This document shows, piece by piece, positions 48,197 to 61,014 of a stretch of DNA of 64,000 nt. The translations under genes and the position numbers were made by a program. The stretch is from Notospermus geniculatus (taxonomy: Eukaryota > Nemertea > Pilidiophora > Heteronemertea > Lineidae): contig NMRB01001552.1 in assembly GCA_002633025.1 (NCBI GenBank), forward strand, positions 76,929 to 140,928, given 5' to 3'. Numbering within the stretch: position 1 is the first letter of the stretch; the number at the start of each line of letters is the position of its first letter. Under the pieces are notes generated by a model. It ran no database searches and was not told the DNA's origin. It saw nothing but the letters and a program-made list of their open reading frames with translations.

Positions 48197-51100
48197 CTTT
48201 GCTATATTATGCAAATTGCCTAGCAACTACAACAGGCCTATGCTCTGATTGGCTGAAACTAGGAGAGCTGTCCGATACGAGGTTTTAGGATCCGATACGA
48301 TGATTGAGTGTCCGATACGATGTGACATCCTATGATCACATGATGCAATCTGCTGCACATGATTGGCCAAGAACACTTGATTGCATAATATTGCTTCTTG
48401 AAGCAACTCGACGGATCCGTCATACATAAAAAAACCCACCACGCGCAGGTCGACATTTCAGCGATTGAGAGGAATTCGGAGCAACTGGCAGTCCAATATG
48501 AGGTTTTAGGATCCGATACGAGTGTCACACCGGTAGTGACGTAGGACAGCATTTCGTCAGTCAGCGACTGTTCTGTTGCCGATTCTGAATATTTCCAGCT
48601 GCAAGGCCATTTTTGCATTTTGCCGCGAGCAACAGGTTGCAACGCAATAGGTTATGTCAGCGGATTCGAGACGGGCTCCGGGCTACGGCCAAAATAGACG
48701 AATCACGATCGATCATGAATATTTGGGGAGATAACGAGCGATGAGTAATCAAAACTCAAAACTACAAGCAAGGATGCACGAATGACGTCGCGTGCGTGAA
48801 ATTCGATGGAAAAAAATATTTTGTGTTGGCTTAAGTTTGGAATCCACTGCTGATTTTCTGCATTTGATAGTCTTTATTCATATGAGCCATTGTTTCCAGG
48901 TCAAAATACAAAAGGTTAAAGTGGACCTTAGAGTTAAGGAGGCTTCAAAAATACGGGCCAAGGTTTCTAAAGCTGTCTTTTGTACGGAAACACAGAGATA
49001 TAGGGCACGCCAGAAAACGGCACACCCGTCCGGTATTACAAAAGAATACGTCCTCAACAGGAAAGACTTGGGGAACCAGAAATAGCAAATTCCGGTAAAT
49101 AAAACTTCATTGTCACGATTTACACGGTACTTACTTCTTACTGCGATGTAATCCTAGATTGTCACCGCGAGCAACTAAGAAAGGATGGTTTTAGAATTTT
49201 CACGATGTTTTATATCTCACACGGGTATCACGAGATTCGACGAGATTTTTAGGCACGCCTTGCGAATGCAGCGATAACATCCGATTACGTGGGAGGTTGG
49301 GCGGCGTGGTTTATTTGTGTTGGACAAAAATATTGTGGTATCGTTTCCGGGAATCGGTACCGGTTACTTTTTAAACCCTCCCTCAAGAAAAATACGACTG
49401 TGTTGTTGTCTAATTATGAAGTAAATAATGGCATCTAGTTTGCTTTGTAGTGTCGGCTGCTGAGGTATTTGTCAATATTTAACCTTTTTTATAATTAACG
49501 GCATGATGATGTTGCGACGATCACAAGATGTGAATTTTGAAACATGTCATCATTAGTTGCTTAAATCGCAGGAGATACATGTAAAATTGTTGGAAATTAA
49601 CTTGTGCATGTCATGTATGTAGGTCACGCTCGTCTACACGTAGCTACTTTTGTATTAGAACAAGCCCGAACATTGCGCAGCAAATGTTGCAGGTTGTTCT
49701 GACATGTTCCAGGACTCCTGTCCTTTTGAACAGCACATGACCTGAAACTGCTCACTCATTGGCCAATAGGCCTACCTAGAACATCTTAGAACAAATTTCT
49801 GTAATAGCGGCATGTTTCTATTTCGCCAACATTGTGCCAGAATGTTGTAGGATGTTTCATGATGTTTTAGAGGACGTCCAGACAAACATTTGCCAACATT
49901 TGTCGTGTTGTGATGTTCGTAAATGTTTTAGAACAAATACGTACCTATGTGTGTAGACGAGCCTCACCTACATGTACATTATATACATGACATGCACAAG
50001 TTAATGTGTGAAAAAACCCATGTACTTTTATTGCCTAATAAAGCTAAAGCCACCAGCCTGTGGTGTAAAACCGAATTTTCCATGGGACCCTTGCTAGTGA
50101 TGCTCCTAGTGGGATAAAACAAGGGGTGGGGGAACCCCTACAATGGTGTTATGGAAAATTCGGCTGCACACTATTTCGTTTTTGTTCCCAATGCACAGAG
50201 TTGTGATTTTCTACAGACTGCTTTTTCGATGGTGGTCTATGGCAACCTTGGGGGTGCCATGAAGCAAATATTTGCTAGGTGATGAAATGCTGTAGCATCC
50301 TTTCGGCACCCCCAGTTTTAGAGTGTAGGTGACTGACTCCATTTAGAAATAATAGCCACTCTTAGCGAATATTTGTCGTCGCTTTCACATCCTAACCGAT
50401 TCTTTTGTAACAGTATAACCCTCAATGAGAAATGTATGCGAGGAAATAACAGCAGGCTATTTGGGTACAGGTTGCAAATAACTTGCAACAACACTTGCAA
50501 CAAACACCTGAAGGTAACGAAAGGCAAAATAACGTTTTTTTCATCTCCTATGTTATTATCGTGCGGAGTATTTTTCGAGAAAAAAAATCACGAAAAAAGT
50601 TTTCAAAAAGTGTGACCGGTGCTTTGACCCTTTACACTGGATCTGTAAAAAGCAGAAGTTCAAATTGTGAGCTGGGGAATTTTAGTTGAACTTAAACTGC
50701 AGGCTGAGGAATATTTAGTTAAAATTAAAATGTGAACTGATGAATCTTTAGTTGTGGTGAATTTTTAGTCACTGATTTTCCCAACTGATGAAAATGCCTT
50801 TTTCATATCATTAAAAAAAAATTTGTATTGCAAAAACTTATGTATTGCACCATGTGGGATACCCGTTTTTAGGGGTATCAGGCCACGGAAATAAGAGTTT
50901 TGTGACTTTAACATCCCCAGAATCCAACTGATATCCAACATAGAGCACAAAAAAAAAACGGCACACAAAATGATAGTAAAAGTAAAGTCGCCTCCGAATT
51001 TTGCAAATTTTCGACTCCAACCGGGGTCTTACTCACAGGCAATTTCTAATAGAGATCCCAGAAGTGCCTGAGGAAACCCCCGCGGTTGGGGTCGAAAATT

Positions 51101-52396
51101 TGCGAAATTCGGAGACGACTTTACTTTTACTGCCAGAATGTAACTCATGGCATGTCTCCTCTTTTGGAAGCACCCCAGGCTGTTAAAGTGGTCATTAAAC
51201 GAGACTGTTTAACAGAACGAAAGATACTCCTTCATTTCCAAAGTGAGAGTCGATCTCAATCAAGCAATGCTAGCCTGAGGTGATATCATGAATATCCAAT
51301 ATATCCAATTAATCGTCATAGACAAAGGCCTAATTAGCAGAGAGGAGATTCTCTACATTGTAATTAACTCACATGGGATCTTCAGTAAACTTTTATTCAA
51401 AGTACACTGAACTAATTAGGAGAGAGTTAGCTGGTGGAATCAAAGCCCTCGTCGTCTATCTGGAGGGAAATCACAATATTCCGAAGGAAGAGGGGGCGAG
51501 TTTATTCTCCCCTGTGCGATATTGATGCCGGAAGGGGTGTTTAGGAAAATTCGAGCGCAGGTATGAAAGGAAAGAATGTCCCCAGTAAAAACTGTCCTGG
51601 GAACAAAAGATCATCTTGTGACATCCTAAACTCCGATGATTGGTTTTTTAGCCAAGAACCTTAATCCGTCATGGAACAAGAAGCGGACACTTTTTACGGG
51701 GGACAATCTTCACAATTACACCGGCGTTGAAATGACGCCGTTTACATGTACTGTACAGGTAGCTCTATATTTTGTGGCGATATCAAATTTGTTCTTCATT
51801 CGCGCCGTGAGTACGCATTTAAAAATCTCCATCACCGAACTTCCTGTTTCAGATACACGTCTTCCCTCATCCACACCGAACACCGTCAAATGCGTCAAGC
51901 ATAAAGAACACTGTAAAAAAATAGTAGATTTTACAGAAAAGTGCCTGAAGCAGAGGTGATATTGCTAAAGTTAATTTGGCAACTTTTCCTCCAACAGAGA
52001 GACTAGAATGGATGCACAAGCATCGGGATCCCCTCCAGTCGTGACTCCAGAAATCTATGGTAATAATCACGTCCTCCGCTCTGATTCTACGGAAAAGTTC
52101 CGGTAACTCCTGCCAGCATCTTTCATACACGAACAAGTATATTTTTTTCAACTACATGTACAGTGAACTTAAAGGCAATTAGTCGCAACAATCAAAAATA
52201 ACAGTAAGAATAATTTAGCGCCCCACGAAATTCACAATTTCAAAATTACTAATTTCGTATTTTAGCGGATTACATCCCTAGCTTTGAGTTGATCGTGTTC
52301 TGAAATGCTATTCGAAGGCAGAAAAACCGCAGCAGTTGCGCAAATATGTTCTTAGTAGGCAATAAATCTCGATGTGCGTACTGTAATAGATTCAAG

Positions 52397-52722
52397 ATGG
52401 CGGCGTTTGACTCTCTATTCAGACACCTCAAGACTGAGAACCAGTCCGCTTTAAGTTATAACAAGCAGAAAGATCATCGCACGTGCAGCAGGATCAGCAG
52501 CTCTGCAACTGGCTGATCAGTAATCCCAAAGGAGAAAATTCTGTTGAACTTTACCGTGCCAAAAACCAAACAACATCGGCACTTTCCGTGTTTTAAACAA
52601 TGCGACACATCATCGAGTAATAATAACTCGATAATCCATGCCGCCCTTTACCGAATACTTTATCAAGCTCAACCATTGTCTGTTGTGTTGAGAACACCGA
52701 TATTTGATAAAAAGGAAGAATC
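52397..52722 (+). pseudogene. Putative first coding exon, copy 2 (premature TGA)
   Basis: The ATG at 52397 (TTCAAGATGGCGGCG) opens MAAFDSLFRHLKTENQ. The frame is stopped by TGA at 52514-52516 (codon 40), where copy 1 has TGT (Cys). Beyond it the same frame stays open to a GTAAGT donor after 52722, ending in phase 2. So each copy carries a different disabling change in an otherwise shared frame of about 108 codons. The TGA could also be a sequencing error or a selenocysteine codon, though nothing supports the latter. Confidence 0.4.
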
Positions 52723-53000
52723 GTAAGTATGATGATTGTGTCACGTGTCTACGCAAGTGGGGGTGTGATCTTCTGCTTGACCGATAGAACTACTTTATAG
52801 CAGCAACTACGTTGTATATCACAAAGGAATTTTCTCATTGCAGATCACATAACATCAAGAGAAAGCTTTTTGTGATATTGATATCTGTGAGCTGGCATTC
52901 TCACCACTACATGTAAATGTCACACTTTGAATTCTTCAATTTTGTGAACGATTTTTCGCAGTTTTCCTTTCGAGTAACTCCTTTGACTATTGATGCATTC

Positions 53001-53196
53001 TGAAGTCCTTGTGGACAACGTGTGTCCCTGAAGTCCTTGTGGTCAACGTGTGTCCCTGAAGTCCTTGTGGTCAATGTGTGTCCCTGAAGTCCTTGTGGTC
53101 AACGTGTGTCCCTGAAGTCCTTGTGGTCAACGTGTGTCCCTGAAGTCCTTGTGGTCAACGTGTGTCCCTGAAGTCCTTGTGGTCAACGTGTGTCCC
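53001..53196. repeat. 28-bp minisatellite, 7 units, ends at N
   Basis: Same unit as 38423-38646. The array runs straight into the single N at 53200, so the array length is not reliable. Confidence 0.9.
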
Positions 53197-53652
53197 TGAN
53201 ACAACCACCACCAAATCCCCTCACACCAGCGAACCATTTTTGCTGCACGTCTTGTTTTGATCTGATTTTCAATGTTTGTCTTCGCCCCCCATGCTGTTTC
53301 TTCCCCAGTCAGTCCCAGTTTGCTCCCAACTTCAATATGGCCCCAAACGTAAAAAAACCCTGATCATTAAACACGGCTCCAGTTGAGTATAGGATGTCGA
53401 ATGTTTCATCGATCAAGTCGCAAATCAAGAATTTTGATTTTAAAAATACAGTGCCAATGGGCATTCTGGAATTACTGTGTCGCTGAAAATAGACCACGCC
53501 TCGCATTTTCTCCACCCAAAATGTCAGCGTACCTTCCGACGGAAAGGCTGCAACCGTACGGTGTACAGAACGAGCTACGACCAAACACGGTGAGGGCGAA
53601 TCATCCGCGAGTAAGCTTACAACTCGTCAGCTACCAAAATCTACGTTACCAG

Positions 53653-53824
53653 GAGGAGATTAGGGAGTCTAAGAAATCAAACGATAAACGTTAACTTACG
53701 ATAACGTTATTTTTCATACTGCGAATTCACCAGATTATATATTCATTTACGGTACAAAAAGTAACGTTGTCGTAAAGTTAACGTTTATCGTTTGATTTCT
53801 TAAACTCCCTATTATCTCCTCCTG
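53653..53824. repeat. GATAAACG/AACGTT MITE, unit 2 copy
   Basis: GGAGGAGATTAGGGAGTCTA then AGAAATCAAACGATAAACGT is mirrored by ACGTTTATCGTTTGATTTCT and TAAACTCCCTATTATCTCC. Confidence 0.8.
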
Positions 53825-56800
53825 ACGTGACAGATTAATGATCTCTTTACGTTGATATCACAGCAGTTCCGAAACTGCCAGGTGGTGGAGGGAGCGAGCA
53901 AAAAGAAGGTCTGCTCTTGGCCTTCTGTCGTTTGGAGGGGATAGTGATAGGGATTCTGACTGCGGTGTCCTCCAGCATGACTCAGAACTAAGTTCAGTAC
54001 CCTGTACTGTGCGCGCGTGCGACTTGGGGCAAATTTTATTCGGAGATTTTCGCTGTGCAAGACTACTATCCGATTGGTGTTGGCCCACTGAAAATCTAAA
54101 ATAGGTAAGAATACGTTGGCCGATATGTCATGAACGGATATCCGCAATTGGGCAAAATGTTAATATTCGGATGTCATAAGGCACTATTGCATTCAACAAG
54201 TGCTAACACCACGGATTAATCGGTTACCTGTGAGGACTGTCGCGAAGACAGGTCCAGAGGGAAACATCGATTAATCACCAACGACATCAACAACCAACTG
54301 TGGTCACTCGCTGACATTTCTCAGCAATTACAACTGTCGAATATTAATTTGATTTGGAGCTTTCAGGCGATTAGATATCCAAAATACACCACAAAAAAAA
54401 CAACAAAATGACAAGTACATGTATAAGTAAAAGTCGTCTCCGAATTTCGCAAGTCATTCAATTCTTGGAATATCATCACCCTCAAGAATTGGGCCCATAA
54501 TAAATAGTATCGGAAACAAGTGAAGACAAGATNGCCCCCCCCCCCCCCAGGTTCCTTTATTTCGGCCTATCTGTTAGGCCGTTATAGAATTCTAAGCTGT
54601 AACCGATAAGCACGGTTAAATCGTAGGCTACGAAGCTCTTCCTCTGATTGTGACACATGCTTGTAAAGAACGACCTAGTATCGTTGCCGAAAACCCGATT
54701 TTCGATATGCAGGTGTTTGGAATATTAGGGCCTAAGGCAACATTGCATTGGTAAACTGCACATATTATGCCTAACGCTTGTTACGGGGAGATCTGACGGA
54801 ATATCGTTTGCAGCTGTCTCCAGGCTGCCGGGGGAGTGACAGTAAACGAATGCTTCTCTGGTTAAAGCTTGACCACCATGTTGCTGAAGGACATGTCTCT
54901 TAGTACATGTAGTTTCCACTGCTTCCAAAATGCCGATTCACTAAAAGCCAATGTGAACGGTTAGTCTTAAACAGGTGTGACAGGAACGAATGCCCCAGTA
55001 AAAATTGTCCCTGCAGCCACTGTTCCATGGCGGATTAAGGTGCATCGCTACAAATTCCGATCGCCAGCGATTAGAATGTAATAATAGGATCGTTTGTTTC
55101 CATAACAGGTTTTCCTGGGGATAGACGGTCTATCCTTTCCTTTCACACCTGTCACTCCCTGGCTGTCCGGCAGTGTGTTATCTCTTATCCCATTTTGATA
55201 ACCCGATTACTAGTATTCGATCTCTTATTCCAGTTCTCCAGTGGAGTTCCATGGAAATTCTCGCGTCGCGCCACCCTTTCTTGCAAAATACACGTAGATT
55301 TCGATCAAAGCGTCATCAGAATTAAAGGAGCACGGTATTGGATTTCAAATGCGTTATTTGACTGCCGACGTAGGGGGAGCCACCTAGCGGCAGTAATATG
55401 AACTACGAAAATGCATTACAAAATGTACGTAGTAAATTGGGACAATTCGCCGACAACGTAGTGAGTCCCTGGGTTGGAGAGTGGCGCGGTGGCGCAGGCT
55501 GTCGAGAAAAAGTGGCAATACCGTGTCCTTAAATAGGAGCTCTGTTCCACGCAAAGCGAATAAATCCGGTCATGAATTTTATTCTATCAGCATAAAAAAT
55601 GCATCCATACAACAGCAGCAGCCAGGCCACACAAAAGGCCACTGATTATGGGCGGTTATAAAACGTTGTCATCATGATCTCTAGTGTGATGTGACCTCGA
55701 GTCATGCTAAGAAAGACGTTTGGTGGCGCTGCAATCGCCCCTTTACAATGCTCTCTTCGTGACAATGGGATTGGCGTTCGCGTTGGCGTTTCGGGGGCTT
55801 TGCGAAAACTCTCCATTATATGGACGTGTATATGTGCAGATATCCAGGCGATCCTTGTGACCTATCTACTTGGGGTGGACGAGTCCTTGTATATTCGGCC
55901 CCGAGCACAACAGAAGGCATTTCACTACTGGTGACAATATCGCAATAGGCCAAAGGTACTGATCAGATGAGCTTATACGTGTCTTTGACATCAGTGTTAC
56001 CTAAGCAGCTTTTCTCGACAAATAACCTTCGGCGATGCTGCATCTCGTGACTGGGCCTCCGGATCATCGGAGGTGGAGACAAAACAGGAAGAACAATCTT
56101 CCTAAGGTTTCTCATTTTCTCCAGCTTATGTGGTCTTTACATTGTTTTTCGATGTGTCTTTCCATGAGACAGCGAAAATCACATTTTTTTTGACTAGGTA
56201 TATTTTTCTTTCTACACTCTTTGAGTCTGTAAGCTGCCACAGTATTAGCCTACAGCATTGTATATTTATAAGTCAAACATATCAGTGTGTGCGGGTGAAT
56301 TTTTAAGTCCTTGCCCCACGACGAAGCCTTAAGGGAGCGACAACCTGTCGCGATCAATTTTTCAGGAGTCATGGCAGTCTGTCAGGATCAAAAGAGAATT
56401 ACCAATGTTATTGGTAAAAAGTCATGACTATAGTTTTCTTTTTTCATCGGGCACCATTTAGTAACAGTTCGCTAAAGCCGGCAGCACACGAGGCAACTTT
56501 TCGTGCTCACTGCAAGCAACTGAGTGGAAAGCAACAAAATTGCCGCGTGTGCGGACGTTTAAAATAGGGAGTTTTCGCAACTGCCCCGAAACGCCAACGC
56601 GAACGTCTGTCCTTTTGTTCGGTGCTCTCTTCGTGGCATCGAACAATGGGTTTGGCGTTCCCGTTGGCGTTTCAGGGGCTTTGCGAAAACTCCCTATTGC
56701 CCGCAACTTATTTTCCGATCAAACACGTTTTTTGCTCATTGGTTTTCACCATACACGACGCAAGGCTTGTTGCTACATACGATGAGCAATATAAGGCCGA

Positions 56801-58168
56801 GTTCACACAGAGGTATACGGTATACTCTGGCGAACAAAGCTCGCATGGTCATGAACCCTTTATTAGGCCATTGTTCGCCAGCGTGTCCGTATACCGTGTA
56901 CCTCTTTGTGAACTCCGCCTAATGGCCCGTGTGCTGCGGGCTTTAGGTTGCTATTAGGTTACACAGAGCCTCACAGTATACGGACACGCCGGTTTTTGGC
57001 CAAAGGTCCATTCACGCGAATTTCGAGCGCTGCGATGCCGCAACCATTGTTTCTTTCCGCCGCGTTGGTTCTGGAAAAGGATGCGGCACCGCACCGCTCG
57101 AAATTTGCGTCAATGGATCCTTAACCTGAGAAAGGCGTCACAAAGGGTTCGCGACCGTGAAGCCATTGTAAACCGACGTGTCCGTTTACCGTGTAGCTCT
57201 ACGTAATCGCAGCCTTCGAGCGAAGTCGCCAACTGAAAATTGATATTAAGCAGTATAGAGCAATGCAACTTCTCAATGACATGAAAACTACTAAAAGAGT
57301 AGGGGCCTACAGAGTTTTTTTAGTTTTTATCGTCCAATCCTTGGCTCAGCTTGCGTTGATTAGATAAGTTTGAAAAAATACACGCCGACTCTTTTTACCT
57401 AATACTACACTGTAGGCCTATATTTAGTCGAATATTCGATCAGAAAAGATGATGACAGTCATCTGTCCTAACTCTGGCTTTGAAAGAGGACTTGGTTTTG
57501 CATGAGAAGCCCCAAGAAGCTGCCCAATTAGCGTTTAACTGACGTCAAACTAGCCTCGGGGATACAATGTATCACGCGTTTCCGTGGAGGAGAAAAGTTC
57601 AAGACTGACTATTCGGCACTGCGCGTGCCCACTTGATACGGACGAGAAAAAAAATGACGCGTTTAATGCTGGAGACTATTTCAAGGGTGATGAAAAGGAG
57701 GGAATATCGTGACAGAATTGAAAATTAGGATACTGAGCATGCGTGACAGGAAACTGCCGTAGAAATTCATAAAAAACTTTAACTTGTGATTCATACAAAG
57801 TTTGCAGATTTGTTGATATTTTCAGATTGGCCGAAGTGCGCTCCACCTAGTGACCGCCATTTTAAATTTCAACAGCAGTCTACAGCCGTCTTCAAATGGA
57901 AGGATATTCCATAATCTGATCTTTGCCAAATTTGGTACTTTTATCACAAAATGCGCGATTGTACCGTTTTTTGTTTGGTCTCTCTACTCTAATGCCTATA
58001 CACAGTGTCCCAGAAGATGTCCTGACCAAACCAGGCAACCTCAGAGTAGTTTTCCCCAGAACCTGATAAAGGATCTTCTTACATGAAAAAATTCTTTATT
58101 TCACAAAGTCAGTCAAGCCAATCAGAAGTTACGTCACTTTTTGGGCCATCTTGTACTAGAACTCTACA

Positions 58169-58360
58169 GAGTCAGGATTACGGTTACCTATGATAGCCAA
58201 TCTTTTGAGAATGTAGCCAACAGAACTTGTCTACAGAGCCACGAATACGGTTACCTAAGATAGCCAATCTGTTGAGAATGTAGCTATCAGAACTTGTCTA
58301 CAGAGGCAGGATTACGGTTATCTATAGCCAGTCTTTTGAGAATGTATCTATTAGAACTTT
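58169..58360. repeat. 67-bp tandem repeat, three units
   Basis: Units start near GAG.CAGGATTACGGTTACC and end TTTTGAGAATGTAGC then AACAGAACTTGTCTACA. The third is shortened. In unit 1 (44568-44698) only two units exist, so the array changed after the duplication. Confidence 0.85.
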
Positions 58361-60429
58361 TTTTTCGATTTATCGGTGAGATCGACTCAAAAAGATGCGT
58401 GCAATTCACAAATTCTTGATTCACCTGATAACTCGAAACTTTCCAAAAATATTCGATATTCATTCATTGTGCGTCACAGAATTTCTACTTAAATCATCCT
58501 CGCAGATATCAGTTTGTACGAATTACCCAATCTCGAGAAATTAAACCACAAAACACGCTTTTAATGGAAAGTAACGTATTTTCGTTAATTCTGAAACACT
58601 TTGAAGTTATTTCATCGAAGCCAGAGGCCATTACCTAGGTTACTAGCGTTTGTTAAAACAAAATTTAATCATCAGATCCAACGCATGACTTTTTTCCGAA
58701 CGGAATGAATTCTACAAAACCAAAAGGAATAATCCCAACCTTGCCGCGACCAAGGAGAGCCCGATTTCATGCTTTGATGCATAGTTCGACATGACAAGAT
58801 TGATGGAGGAAAAGTGGGTGTTATGAAACTTTAAAGTATTAGATCGTAAGTAAACGATTCCCAAGTTGCCGATGTATAACAAAAACAATTAGCCGTTGAC
58901 GTATTTCTTATGGTACTTTTACGATATATTGTGAGTAGCAAACAGGAAAAATGGGATTCCACTTTCGGTTTTATTACACATTGATCGAAATTCCAGGGAG
59001 GCCTATTCTGTATCATTCGCTAAAACATCGTTCTCCATGACTAGCGAAGTTGACATTCAATATGTTAGTTAAGCTGAGCAGTGTATCTGCCTTTTCAATT
59101 ATTTAGTAATCCTACCCCAGTTTAGTAATAGTACCTACATCAATTTTCGTAATCCAAGCCCGAATGATTTGATGGCATGCAATCTAGTTCCGTATAGGAA
59201 AAACGGGAAACAAAATGCGACTGTTAATGTCAGGTCCATACCTAAAAGAACAGTGTAAGTGTCTCCAAGGATTGCCCTAAGTCATGGTTTATATGATTTT
59301 AAGCCTCACAAGGAGCGCTTTGGGAGGTTAACCCAAACCCGTATAGATCCGTTTAACCGGCAGCCATCTTTCTGTCTGCTGGCGAAATGTCTCGAAACCT
59401 TCAAGGTAAAAGTGGCACATGTTCAATTTGCACTTCACAGGAAGAATGCGTTTCGATGCAACCAACCAATCAGATTTGAGTAAGAACGCATGAATCATGG
59501 AATTTTCTAAGGCACCTTATTTAAGATTGTGGTTAGTGAAATTGATCTAGATCACATTCGAGTCATCAAATTCACAAACGCTTTAATTTGTCTCCGTCAC
59601 ATGCTGCAGTTTCGAAAGGATTCTGACTTTCAGCGGCCTAGTCGCCAGTCGTGGAGTGATATCGTTAATTGGGTCATCTTGACCTACAAATCACTGAAGA
59701 CCATGCCGTATGTAGCTCCTCCGGGAATCAAGATAATACATTTGTAACCAGTAAAAGTGGCAGAGAGGTGCGACAGTTCCGGTAATAAAATCTGTCCTAA
59801 AGAACACTTCCAGTTGCTATAGGAATCATTTAAAAAGTTTATTTGGCTACATCTGCATCAGCTTTTTCGTCAGCTTTTTCGTCAGCAGAACCAGAAGTGA
59901 CGGATTAGCCATTAATGGGCTTCGCATTCACGTTTTTGCATTTTGGTTCCGATTTTATGCGGTTGATATAAAAATTGGTATTTAAGGTAATGTGGCTGCA
60001 AGCAAAGTACGGCGTTATTTGAGTCATAGCTTACTTTGCCCTCATACAGGGTGGCCCACAAAGAAACGCACAAGCATACTTCCTCTACCAAGAGGGTAGC
60101 GCAAGCATACTTCCGTACTTCCACTACCCAGGCGCAGCCCTTTGGCCATACTATCTCGTACCTGCTGGAATTTAACACTTGAGTCACGTTGATTTTCTGC
60201 TCGGTCTGCCAACAACTATCCGGCGATATACTTGAAAATTTCCTTCCCACCATAATTATAAAACCAGAAGTTGCCAGCGTACCTCGCATTGAACACTGAA
60301 AGATCGACCCTAATAATTCCTCGGGCTAGGCACCCCATTTCAAAATCGTTAGCACTCTGATTTTGCATCATGGACTACAATGTACGTACATGTGTATGTT
60401 CCCGGAATATTCGAAGAACATGAAGTAGT

Positions 60430-60780
60430 AGCCAGTAGTAGAATTCTTGACTTCAATCGCCAGCCAGTAGTAGAATTCTTGACTTCAATCGCTAGCCAGT
60501 AGTAGAATTCTTGACTTCAATCGCTAGCCAGTAAAGTAGAATTCTTGACTTCAATCGCTAGCCAGTAGTAGAATTCTTGACTTCAAACGCCAGCCAGTAG
60601 TAGAATTCTTGACTTCAATCGCTAGCCAGTAGTAGAATTCTGGACTTCAATCGCTAGCCAGTAGTAGAATTATTGACTTCAATCGCCAGCCAGTAGTAGA
60701 ATTATTGACTTCAATCGCCAGCGAGTAGTAGAATTCTTGACTTCAATCGCTAGCCAGTAGTAGAATTCTTGACTTCAATC
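60430..60780. repeat. 32-bp minisatellite, about 11 units
   Basis: The unit is CTAGCCAGTAGTAGAATTCT then TGACTTCAATCG, near-identical throughout. Variants include CGCCAG, GTAAAGTAG and GAATTATTG. Most units carry a GAATTC site. Confidence 0.93.
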
Positions 60781-61014
60781 GTTTTGTTCGTGTCCGTTGT
60801 AACGACCATCCTGAAAACGTTGAATTTCTTTTCGGCGGTCTGTGGTAAGAATGGGAGTGTAGGGTGGGGAATCTTCCCCAGAAGAGCTTCCCATTGAACC
60901 TGCTTCGGAACAGATAGCTACGACCAATCTTGACACTAGAGAGTCTTGGGACGAGGTGTAACCAACACCCTCTAGCATCGTTGGAAGGCTACCATCTTGA
61001 AAAGTAGTGCAGCG

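Larger units (their letters stand above)
46225..49086. other. 2.86 kb present only in unit 2
   Basis: Absent from unit 1, where a single N (33825) joins the two flanks. It begins GTAGGCCTACACTG. Contents are a GAGTTACTAG dyad repeat (46830-46970), a hairpin at 47689-47812, a duplicated 34-bp phrase (AGTAGCACCCATCTATAAAT, 47850-47915), and a large palindrome at 48038-48196. No gene found; the 153-codon minus frame at 46563-47024 is AT-rich and lies on the dyad repeat. Confidence 0.8.
44895..58554 (+). repeat. Tandem segmental duplication, unit 2
   Basis: Direct copy of 32458-44894 placed immediately after it. The junction is ACCACAAAAC joined to AAAATTAATACC, with about one shared base. Identity is mostly in the mid-90s by eye, but 55160-57230 matches 41585-43650 with only one difference noticed. 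Single Ns at 53200 and 54533 mark joins where the partner copy has extra or different sequence. Apart from the listed features, no gene was recognised. Confidence 0.9.

Noticed and set aside
53521-53694. Plus frame starting MSAYLPTERLQPYGVQ
   Set aside because: The start is missing from unit 1 after the gap, no homology is recognised, and it runs into a MITE.
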